DNA of 64,000 nucleotides, from positions 12,276,001-12,340,000 of the forward strand of contig OZ316896.1 of the NCBI GenBank assembly GCA_973895155.1. The letters are read 5' to 3'. Under the pieces are notes generated by a model. The model ran no database searches, was not told where the DNA came from, and worked only from the letters and a program-made list of their open reading frames with translations. The position numbers were made by a program, and so were the translations under genes. Source of the stretch: Marsupella aquatica (taxonomy: Eukaryota > Marchantiophyta). This document shows, piece by piece, positions 35,621-45,484 of this stretch; the stretch's first letter is position 1, and each line of letters begins with the position of its first letter.

Positions 35621-38371
35621 TCTCAGGTAACTACTGTAGCTGTTGCAGCTCTCCTTGGTAAGGCATTCCTTCTGCCTTGGTTCCAATTTCCAAGGAAAGG
35701 AGCAAATTCACCCTCACCAGAGAACAGAGCTTCAACGAGCAAGATTTTCTTGGGATGGGAAAGGGAGCAAATTCACCATTATCAGAGAACAGAGCTCCAA
35801 GGAGCAAGACTTTCTTCAGGTTGGAAACAGAGCAAATTCACCCTCACCAGAAAGCGAAGCTCCAACCAGGGAGATTTTCTTCAGGATCTGCCACCATTCA
35901 TCGAAATATTGAAACAAATTACGACACCTACAGTACCATTCTGAAACGTCAAGATTGCGGTGCAAAGACGTGGTCGGATTCTACACTGTTCTCCAGGCCA
36001 AAGCGATTACTGTGGAGGTTTTTGCATACCGGGCGCTGTTGTTGAATATGGGTGACAGAACCAACTCAGAGAAGGGGGGTTTCAAGGGGCCTAAAAGAGG
36101 TGGGATGTAATTTAGGAAGTGTAAGATCGATGGACACAAACGTTTGCCGTGAAAACATGTGAAAATGCGAAACATTTATATTTACTCACATAGCTCTACC
36201 AGGCTCTTGCCGATAGGTAGGTTTGAGGTTTCTAGTTCCTGATTGTTGGCACTGTGGGACTTTGCTGAAGTCCCTCTGGTTTTTTGGCTCCTTGATTGCC
36301 GCCCTCCCCACCTCTCTTGATTGGGTTTCTCGACTTTGGGAGCTTGACTCCCCATTTGGCGTCTTTGTTTTTTTGGGGCAGTCTGTTTGAAATACACCAT
36401 ACCATTTTTTATTCTGTCATCCCCAGAATTGAACAAAATTACTAAGTTACCCCCAAGATTAAATTAATTGTTATGTTGTTTCTGGTGGCCCAAATAACTC
36501 AAATAATTGGAATGTGCGGCTAAGATGAACTCATTTGGGCAGCTTACTAATTAAAAACCGTTTTGGGGGCAACTCTAAAAAGTTGTGCAATTTTGGGGGT
36601 AAAAAACAGATATATGATATTGTACATTCCAAAAATGAGTGGATTCCTTCTACCTGCATTCTGTCCATTTGATTAGTAGTAGAAGGTTTTGAGTGGATTC
36701 CTCCTGCATGTATTCGGTCTCCATTCTCATTGAACTGAAGGCAATTGGGTTCCCTTGGTTACCAAAGTTATTGTGTATATAACCTCTTACAATTGCATAT
36801 CATAACACTTTGAGGTTCCAGGAGTCGAGTGACACACTAAAGTTCTTGTTGCCATCGCAACTTACACTAAAGAGAACGTCAAATAGTGTGCCCTGGTCAG
36901 CATGACACCAACAAGATGCACACTATAAGCTATGAAACACTCGTCTACCAGAACTACTGGGTTTAACTTATGACCGGCATGTTATCAAGTTCAATTCCCA
37001 TCCAGATATTTCTACTTCTTTCAGCTATGCTAAGACAATTGGTTCTGCTCTAAACGTCTGCAGCAGGTTTAATGTGTTGTGCTCCACAGGCTTTTGTAGT
37101 AGTTGTAGGAATTTATTGAAAACATACAAAAGTCCAAAACGGGGGTTCTTCCCTTCTGCAAGTCAGTTACATGGCTTCCTCAAGGGCAGCTTTCCCTTTG
37201 ACAAAATGTTGCTGGGTTTCCCTTAACAAGATCTATGGTCTTGAAGGTTTGCCTCTCTAAAGCTAAGATTACATTCTTTTGAGTTCAATTGTCCAATACT
37301 TGAGCTCATCATTTTCAGTGTATGACTCCTTGAGACCAAATTCTAATTAATTCAAGGTCCAATTCAAAGTTCAGTAGGCATTCCTTATAAGCAGCACTTT
37401 GGAGTGACTCCACAAATTCCTCATATATTTAGAGTTTGCTTATCCCAATACAGGCAAATTTAACTCCACTTTGCTAATACGGCTCTAAAAGCAAATCTAA
37501 CCCTAACTTTGCTGACCATGCTAAAAGAAAACTTAACAAAAATTTGTAACAACAGAGGGTTTTGGACAGCCAGGGGCTGGTTATCCTCAAGAAATCCTCA
37601 AGACAAGACTTCAAGGTTGCATGTCTTAATGTACACAACGACCTCTCCGTTACCTTAGTTTGATTAGTATAATCACTAAGCACATTTCAAATCTAAAATG
37701 GAGTCACTAAACATGTACAAATCTACTGGAATCAATTACTTTGTGGCAACTCCGGTTATGGATGGCAACACGTTTACCCTCCTTACATGCAATTTTAATT
37801 TCAGTTTCCTTATAATTATATTATATTGGTTATCCTATATACGCAACCCCAAAATTAACTTTGCTCATCTAGAGACTTTGCTTATATAGAGTTGTCTTGT
37901 ATAATTGCATTTTTGGCAGTATTCAGGGGGAATTTTGTTATGCGTAGGCAAGGAAGCTACTTGTCGGAGTAAGGTCTCACCTTGTTTATATCAAGGGATT
38001 CCTCATATTGATGGACCTTATACATGGGGACGACTGTTATTATCTCCCTCTGCGCAAATTGAGAACTCTTCAGCAACTCAACGAAAGCGTCTGGTGTAGA
38101 AATGGATTCCTCTATATTGTAAAAGAGAAGACGGGGCACTACATATCGTCAGCTGAGAAGTGAAATAACGCCTCCGCTTGTGACAGATTCCAAGGCTGCA
38201 GTAGTTCTCTCAGGTGAACATAATGTCGTGTGATTGGTTGGCGCGTACTATCGAGATACCGTCGATTTGTCACTTTCATTTTTGGCTCACTGCATCAATT
38301 GACGGAAACACCTCAGCTCCTCCAAGTGAGGGTTCGGCAAAGTGAAGAATGATACGGTGGCCATGTGTTTC
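35621..38371 (-). promoter_or_regulatory. METTL22 upstream region (unit A)
   Basis: Non-coding DNA upstream of the methyltransferase start. Three 65-bp tandem units, each starting AGCAAATTCACC, lie at 35701, 35766 and 35831. Frames that run through them are products of the repeat. CTACTGTAG at 35631-35639 is 11 bases from the start codon. The remaining 2 kb is AT-rich and unrecognised, and is duplicated in unit B. Confidence 0.5.
35701..35885 (-). repeat. Three 65-bp tandem units in the METTL22 promoter
   Basis: Each unit runs AGCAAATTCACC, then CAGAGAACAGAGCT, then AGCAAGA(C/T)TTTCTT. In unit B the same array has two adjacent copies (45565, 45630) and a third displaced by an insertion (45772). 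Confidence 0.9.
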
Positions 38372-38701
38372 TGTTGAAACTCACGCGGTCTTGTCTCTTG
38401 CCTGCTCCCATGCCTCGCTGTCAGATGTGGTTACTGTACACTCTGGCTGCATCGGATCTTACTGACTACCTTGAGCTTGCTGCCGGTCGGTAGGCTGTCT
38501 GGTCGATCCCGTTTGACTCTGATCCTCTTTCTGTCCTATCTGGCTGCGCCCACTTAGACTGACTACTACTTATATTCCCGGTCAGAGTTTACTTGTCGTT
38601 TTCCTTTGCTCACGCACTTGGACCCCACTCCATTCATGTATTTAAACGCACTATTGTGCCTTACGTTAATCAAGTTTCATAATCATCTGAAAACTTCCAC
38701 A
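38372..38701 (+). repeat. Copia1 5' LTR
   Basis: 330 bp from TGTTGAAACTC to CTTCCACA, with a TATTTAAA box at 38639-38646. It differs from the 3' LTR at two positions, each C here and T in the 3' LTR. Confidence 0.97.
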
Positions 38702-38759
38702 TGGTATCAGAGCCTACCGCTCCTTGCACCTTTATCTGATTAGAGTGTTACTATTTACC

Positions 38760-41700
38760 ATGGCGTTGAGTGATGCTACCAAGATCTCATTCTCAGACAG
38801 CGACAAATTAGTAGGAGCACACAACTATATTGTGTGGTCCTTCTACGTTGAGCAGATCCTGAGAGAAAAAGATCTATGGGAGGTCGTTGACCCCACCATC
38901 AATACGCCAGCATCAGCATCTGGAGGAAGCAGCGCAGCACAGCAGCCAGCTCCCTCACAGGCACACAGTGCAGCCTCGACATCTTCAGGACCAACTGAAG
39001 GAACTGCCGTTCAGCAGCAACCTACGGGAGAGCCGAAGAGTCTGACTGAGGCTCAGAAACGGAAGGAGAGGGTAATCATTATTCTCACCAAAACTGTTCA
39101 TCATTCCATTGTCCCTATTGTTAGAAGGCTGCGGAGTGATCCTGCCAAACTCTGGGCAACACTTAAACAGAAGTATGAGTCTTCTGTAATCCAGCGCAAA
39201 CTGGACCTCAAGACTGCACTAGTCGAGGCTCGCCTATGTGAAGGGTCCTCTATGGAGGACTATCTCAAAAAGATCGAGTACCATGTGATGGAACTCGGTA
39301 GTGTAGGAGAGGAAGTTGACGATAAAGAACTGATCCAGATTGTGTTGAGAAATCTACCTGAAAGCTGGTCAGCATTCAAGTCAGCTTACGGTGTCATGTA
39401 TGCCAAGGACCCTCTAGCTACTTTTGCAGATCTGGAAGAATATCTACAGGCTGAGGACTTTCGTCGCAAATCAAGCAATGAAGGCAGCGAGCAGTCTATG
39501 CTGGCCTCTGCTCACCAGAGACGTGGAGAAGGAGGCAGAGGACATCGTGGGCGAGGACGAGGGCGCCACGATCGAGCAAGACAGCAGAGAGGCTACGAAG
39601 GTGGAGCAGATCGACGCAACTGCAACTTTTGTGGCAAACGAGGCCACTGGGAAGCAGACTGCTTCATCAAAGCTGCAGACACTGAGATCAAGACAATGTC
39701 CGTATCTCAGCTGAAGGACCTACATTCCAAGATCAGAGACATCAAGGCTGCTCCTGAACCAAAAGCATATTTTGCTGAGGGAGACATCGGAGACAACAAC
39801 TCTGACGTTGGCGAACCCAGTGAGCCCAAATCCTCACTTACGATTGAGGCCATGCTCAGTGAGTTTGATACTCCAGGCATTGATGACCAGACCTGGATCA
39901 TCGACAATGGAGCCTCAGCTCACATAAGTCGCAATCGTAGTAGCCTTACTAATCTGATCAGCAGCACCCCTACGTCTAATGTTCTCACGGCTAACGGCTC
40001 TAAAATGCCCATATCCGGATCTGGCTGTATTTCTCTTTCTGGCAATAAATCTGTTCGTGATGTTTTGTACGTGCCGTCTATTACAAGGAATTTACTCTCT
40101 GTTGGTAAATTTACAGATCAGGGTCATCAAGTGCTATTTACTTCCAGTAGATGCTACGTCTATGACCCCAATAGACCCTCACAGCCTTATCTCAAAGGCT
40201 ACAGAGACCCTCATAGTAGATTGTATAAGCTCAAATTGCCTGTCGTCTCTCCGGACAAATATTTAGGTAACACTAAATTAGCACATCCCAACATGTCCGC
40301 TCAGTGTCACTTAGTCGAACCTCCATCGATGTCTCCATCTGAACTTTGGCACCAAAGGCTAGGTCACTCTAGTCATCAGCGCATCAGCTACATGACTCAA
40401 AACGGGCTTATCACGGGAGCTCCATCAAATCTTCTAGTCAGCAAAATGATCTGTGAGCCCTGTGTGAAAGGCAAGCAGTCTCGACACCGAGTACCAAAAT
40501 CAGCAACTTTTCGCGCCACCAAACCTCTGGAATTGATTCACACAGACCTCTGTGGTCCTTTACCGGTCCTAGCTCTCTCTGGGGCCCGGTACATCATCAC
40601 CTTCACTGATGATTTTTCTCGACATTCTTGGGTCTTCTTTCTCAAGTCCAAAACTGAGGCTTTGGAAAAATTCAAGATCTTCCAACAAGAAGTCGAAAAC
40701 TCACTAGGCACCAAAATTAAATGCTTACGAAGCAATCGAGGCGGAGAATATATGTCTGATTTATTCATGGCATTTTGTCAGCAACATGGGATACGAAGGC
40801 AATTTACTGTAGCTCAAACTCCTCATTAGAATGGAGTCGCCGAACGTAAAAATCGCACCCTTCTAGATATAGTAAGGAGTATCTCAATAGGCTCAAACTT
40901 TCCATCCTTTCTCTGGGAAGAATTAGTCAAAACGGCTAATCACATCAACAACCGATGCAGCACTCGTGCATTAAATCTCTCTACACCAACAGAATGTCTC
41001 ACCGGTACCAAACCTGATGTCAGCCACTTCCGTATCATTGGAAGCACAACTCACATTCATGTTCCAAAGGAGATGCATAACAAGCTTCAACCCAGGTCCA
41101 TTTGTACTGTACTTGTTGGATACGATGACCACAGCAAAGCATATCAATGCTTTGACCCGATCTCTCGAAAAATTCTTGTTTCCCGAAATGTGGTCTTTGA
41201 CGAATCAACTCTTGGAGACTTCTCAACGGGACAAGCCACTATCTACGAGAGCATTCTCAATATGTTTCCACTTGAAGATGAACCTGACCACTTGCAATCT
41301 CCAGCCGAACATTCAACTCCATCAACAACTGGCTCTCCTCCAACACCAACAGCCACCGACTCCACACCAGCAACCGAGTCTACATCCCCAAATCTTCCTG
41401 ACTGCAGGATTGACTATCCCGAGCCTGAACCCCACGAGGACACATCCGCTTCCACCACTGATCCACCGCTTGTCCCTCAACCACGTCAAGCTCGTCGTGC
41501 AAAACAACGTGCCACTCAACGTCTCCTCCAACGGTCACGTCCACCCTCCAGTCGACTCACATCTCATCCCTATTGGCTATCTAATTTCACAACATACCTT
41601 TCAGAAACTACTGAGCATCTCCTGTTAGCTCTTCTAGCTGACTCCATCGACAATATATCTGTAGAAGATGCTCTCTCTGATTCCCGTTGGACGGAAGCCA

Positions 41701-43265
41701 TGCAAGCTGAAATGAATGCTCATCTTAAAAATGGCACTTGGGAACTTGTCAACCTTCCCTTGGGAGAGCGAGCACTATCAGCTAGATGGGTCCTTCGGGA
41801 AAAGCTTGACCAAGCAGGAAACATTAAGTTCAAAGCTCGGGTAGTCGCTAGAGGAAACGAACAGCGTGAAGGATTAGATTTCGAAGAGACCTTTGCCCCG
41901 GTAGTCAAATGGTCCACTGTCAGACTCATTGTGGCACTTGCAGCTGCGTTTGGATGGCCATTATCACATATGGACATGGTCACTGCATTTCTCAATGGGA
42001 CTCTTAAGGAAACCATTTATATGATGCAGCCACCCGGGTTCCTCTCTCCTGGTCAAGAAAAACTCGTGTGCAGACTTAGAAAGTCAATATATGGACTAAA
42101 GCAAAGTCCAAGGGCCTGGTATGAAGAAGTCGACTCATTTCTCAGGTCAATTGGATGCATACGTAGCTCCCTAGATCCAAATCTATACACCCTACAACAA
42201 GGAGGAAAAATTGCCATCATCCTGCTATTTGTCGACGATCTCTTAATCACAGGCAGCGGAGTACAACTTATTGAAGAACTGAAGCAGCAACTAAAGGCCA
42301 AGTACGAGATGAAGGATCTTGGAGAAGCAAAAAGATATCTCGGAGTTGATTTCCTAGTCACCGAAAAAGGGATTCTACTGCATCAGAAACACTATTCTGA
42401 CCAACTTGTGCAAGACTACGGAATGGACACATGCAAGCCAGTGGGCACACCCCTTCCAGAAGGCCTTGAGTTATCATCGGAGTCCTACACCCCCGATGTT
42501 GACTCTACACATTATTGTCAGTTGGTAGGTAAACTCATATATCTAACTAACACTCGTCCAGACATCTCCTTCTCAGTTGGTCTGGTGAGTAGATTCATGA
42601 GTCAACCACAACAAGCTCACCTAGATGCAGCCATGCACATCGTGCGCTACATTAGCGGCACCTTGGATCTAGGAGTGTTCTACAGCAGAGACAGTCAACT
42701 TAATCTCGAAGGCTTCACAGATTCTGATTGGGGAAATTCATGCCCTGATACTCGAAGATCCACCGGAGGATACATCTTCAAGCTGTCTGAAGGTCCCATC
42801 ACATGGAGCAGCAAAAGACAGCCAACAGTGTCTCGATCGACTACGGAGGCAGAATATAAGGCACTTTCAGATGGCGCCCAAGAAGGTGTGTACCTAAAGC
42901 GATTACTCGAAGAACTGGTTGGTAACACATCCTTGCCTACCAAGGTCAAATGTAAAAACACTGGAATAGCAACTGATCTCGAGCAAGCTGCAGTGCCATC
43001 CCTTCAGGACTTACATTTGAGGTGCGATAACATGAGCGCTGTTAAGCTCGCCAAAAACCCAGTCTTCCACGCGAGGACAAAGCACTTAGAAATTCACCAT
43101 CACTTTGTACGTGAAAGAGTTTTGGAGGGAGAACTTTCAGTGCATCATGTGAAAACAGAAGACCAGGTAGCCGACATTCTGACTAAATCATTATCCAAAG
43201 CAAAGTTTCTCAGAAATAGAGATATATTAGGAATGAGGTCGGCAAAGCTGCTACCACTACGATGA
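38760..43265 (+). pseudogene. Copia1 gag-pol, one stop codon and altered catalytic residues
   Basis: One frame of about 1,500 codons broken only by a TAG at 40827-40829 (codon 690), inside the integrase core. Start ATG at 38760; the frame is open upstream to a TTG at 38724, which is not used as start. Domains: Copia gag (about 1-250), zinc knuckle CNFCGKRGHWEADC (288-301), aspartic protease, integrase HHCC zinc region, integrase core, RT with FVDD (1157-1160), and RNase H with TTEAEYKAL. Two further lesions: the protease motif reads D382-N-G where the family has DSG or DTG, and integrase position 659 is Asn where the D,D-35-E triad (D596, 659, E695) needs Asp. Copia2 keeps the normal residue at both places. 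The element is therefore unlikely to move by itself. Confidence 0.93.
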
Positions 43266-43351
43266 TAACACATCTTTGATACATCTCCATCGCTCTAAGA
43301 TTGTCTTACAGCATCCCACGATTAACTGGTGTCAATAGTCAGTTTCTCCAT

Positions 43352-43834
43352 CTAGAGAGCTCTAGCCTGCTCTTTCTTTAAGTACAACTCGGCCTCTATC
43401 CGAGTCTTGAAAGACTTGTACTTATTGCCTCGGAAGCCACTTACTAAGGGTTCTACCTCCTTCCAAGTCGTATAGATCCCTGGACGTCGGCCTCGAGCCA
43501 CTGAATAGTATCGCCTTGGCAGCTCTTCTGAGAAATCTCTCACTATTTCTCCTGACAACGGGTGACAGGACTCCTCTTTATACATTGGAGCACTTGGCTC
43601 TACAGGGACTATTAGCTCCCTAGCTCGATCAGTCTCCGTTGATGCACCTGCCTGCGGCTCAATAGGTGTTTCTTCCGATTGCCCACCAAGGGGTCTCTCC
43701 TCCGGTCCTAATGAATCACTATGATTACACACTAGGTAAGCATAAACACTCCGCGACAATGCTGAGATAAATCCCAACAAGGAAAGAACGAGTGACATCG
43801 CCGATTCCCTTAATGTCATCTCCTCCTGCGCCAT
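43352..43834 (-). CDS. Antisense ORF with RNase H1 N-terminal (viroplasmin-like) domain
   Basis: A 160-residue frame on the strand opposite to gag-pol, between the pol stop (43265) and the 3' LTR (43957). ATG at 43834 in a GCGCC-ATGG-CG context, stop TAG at 43352. Residues about 13-37 form a hydrophobic stretch (SLVLSLLGFISALSRSVYAY) that could be a membrane segment. The middle is acidic and Pro/Ser/Glu-rich. Residues about 107-155 fit the RNase H1 N-terminal hybrid-binding domain, also found in caulimovirus viroplasmin: RRYYSVARGRRPGIY, then WKEVEPLVSGF, then GNKYKSFKTRIEAELYL. That domain binds RNA-DNA hybrids or dsRNA. The frame is retained, damaged, at the same place in Copia2, which argues for a real gene of this element group. 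Its start lies 120 bp from the 3' LTR, so an antisense LTR promoter might drive it. Expression and function are unknown. Confidence 0.65.
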   Translation of the reverse strand: MAQEEMTLRESAMSLVLSLLGFISALSRSVYAYLVCNHSDSLGPEERPLGGQSEETPIEPQAGASTETDRARELIVPVEPSAPMYKEESCHPLSGEIVRDFSEELPRRYYSVARGRRPGIYTTWKEVEPLVSGFRGNKYKSFKTRIEAELYLKKEQARAL

Positions 43835-43956
43835 GGTGGTTTCTATCCAATGTACAAAATTTGATTTGGATAGATTCAGTTACCATACCGACGTTCCATA
43901 TAATTATCACAGCACACTCTCCTCCTGAATCTTTGCGAGCCATGGTTGAGGGGAGG

Positions 43957-44286
43957 TGTTGAAACTCACGCGGTCTTGTCTCTTGCCTGCTCCCATGCCT
44001 CGCTGTCAGATGTGGTTACTGTACACTCTGGCTGCATCGGATCTTACTGACTACCTTGAGCTTGCTGCCGGTCGGTAGGCTGTCTGGTCGATCCTGTTTG
44101 ACTCTGATCCTCTTTCTGTCCTATCTGGCTGTGCCCACTTAGACTGACTACTACTTATATTCCCGGTCAGAGTTTACTTGTCGTTTTCCTTTGCTCACGC
44201 ACTTGGACCCCACTCCATTCATGTATTTAAACGCACTATTGTGCCTTACGTTAATCAAGTTTCATAATCATCTGAAAACTTCCACA
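43957..44286 (+). repeat. Copia1 3' LTR
   Basis: Same 330 bp as the 5' LTR apart from two C/T differences, both at CpG sites of the 5' copy. Preceded by the polypurine tract. Confidence 0.97.
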
Positions 44287-44815
44287 GTTTCCCACAATTG
44301 TTATTTATTCGTGTGGTAATGCAAGGAAGCGCTCAGACCCTTAGATGTTCTGGTGTAATAGTTCTCAGTCAGATTGCAGTCAGAAAACTATATATCGAGT
44401 TCTTCATAGCGGTCACTCGCACATCACAAAGAAAATTCCCGAACTGATAGTGCTACTTCGAAATCACCAGTCACACAAAAGATAGCAAGCTATTGACCAG
44501 ACCTGTCTCTGAGATAAAACTGTAAAAGCTACTGTTGATGCAAGAAGCGAAGCTATCCTTCCCGATTTACAGCAATGGATGGGTTATCAAGAAGCTATGT
44601 TGTCCTAATTGAAGAAACAACATGAATTACGTAGTATCAGCTTGGATTCGAGTACACAAATGATATAGTATCCAACAAAACGTACCATACTTCCTAGCGT
44701 GTCAAGGAGATGGCCTAGCGGAGTGCTGGATTGAATCTTGCTTCAAAAGAACGGGCCTCAGACTAGAGAGAGAAGGCACCAGCCAACACAGTGAGAGAAA
44801 AGAAGCCGTTTTGGA
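44287..44815. other. Remainder of unit A after Copia1
   Basis: Non-coding continuation of unit A, matching 54481-54998 in unit B. No gene recognised. Confidence 0.6.
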
Positions 44816-44835
44816 GTGGTGGTGGACTTCAAACT

Positions 44836-45484
44836 CTAGGCGTTGATTTTCTCACCAGCTTTGCGCTTCTTTGCCCTTCGCGGGAGAACAAGGTCGCCGT
44901 GCTCATCAGTTCTGAAAAAGCCGTCGTCATCTCCTCCGTCATTGCTGGATGCCCGGCCTTGCAGACTTTCCTCATTTTCCTCGACTGCAGGTCGCCTCCC
45001 TTTCAAGAACAACATACCAAAGACGAAAAGCAAATTTATTGAGGAGAAACCAAGACGACTATCGTCATATCGGGTATGAATTTCGAAGCAGATAACCCGA
45101 TGAAAAGAATACCATTCCAACGAGCAAAAACTCCAAGCAAGTTGATCATCAATACAATTGGTCGCAGAAAAGTGGTAGACATTTGGAAGCACAATTAGCA
45201 AAGACTTATCAAAGAAGGACACACAAGAGAAATAGAGCACGCATTTCTGGGGCAGCAACTGAGTGATCCACTTGCTGTGAGGAGGGACTGTGAGCGAGCT
45301 ACTATGGCGAGGAATGGAAAAGAAGGGTATCACATTGGGATGAGATGTACAAACCAGCGGGCGGTGAAATCTCAAATACAGAGACTGTCGATCGGATACC
45401 GACTTCAGTTCCCACATGAACCTCGCTCATCACCTCCGCCTCCTCCAGCCATGCCTTCCCTTCCGTGTCTTCTCCAGCATCCAT
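44836..45484 (-). pseudogene. Truncated METTL22 duplicate, exons 1-2 only
   Basis: Exon 1 copy at 45484-45355 and exon 2 copy at 44984-44836, with the same donor (GTTTGT) and acceptor (CTGCAG) as the full gene. Spliced, they would give a 92-residue protein ending in GEKINA at a TAG (44836-44838), at a codon where the full gene reads on. The methyltransferase domain is absent because the duplication breakpoint lies just beyond exon 2. The upstream region is duplicated as well, so transcription is possible, but a truncated N-terminus without the SAM fold should have no enzyme activity. Confidence 0.8.

Larger units (their letters stand above)
38372..44286 (+). mobile_element. Copia1: full-length Copia LTR retrotransposon
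   Basis: 5,915 bp with LTRs at 38372-38701 and 43957-44286 (330 bp each, TG...CA, only two differences, so young). The 5-bp target duplication GTTTC flanks it (38367-38371 and 44287-44291). The primer-binding site TGGTATCAGAGC begins at 38702, complementary to initiator Met tRNA. A polypurine tract, GGTTGAGGGGAGG, ends at 43956. Order is gag, protease, integrase, RT, RNase H, which is the Copia order, in a single frame. An extra antisense frame lies between pol and the 3' LTR. Unit B keeps the uninterrupted site at 54481. Confidence 0.97.
34951..44815. repeat. Tandem duplication, unit A (interrupted by Copia1)
   Basis: About 3.95 kb once Copia1 and one target duplication are subtracted. It starts at GTGGTGGTGGACCTCAAAC next to METTL22 exon 2, runs through exon 1 and the upstream DNA, and resumes at 44287 after Copia1. 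It matches unit B base for base over long runs, well above 90% by eye. Unit A is joined to the rest of the METTL22 gene and is the one that can make the full protein. Confidence 0.92.

Noticed and set aside
35552-36045. Overlapping frames of 89-130 codons with repeated text
   Set aside because: They translate the 65-bp tandem repeat in three frames; no selection on one frame is evident.
38724-38759. Extra 12 residues before Copia1 gag
   Set aside because: This extension begins with TTG; Copia2 gag begins at the ATG corresponding to 38760.
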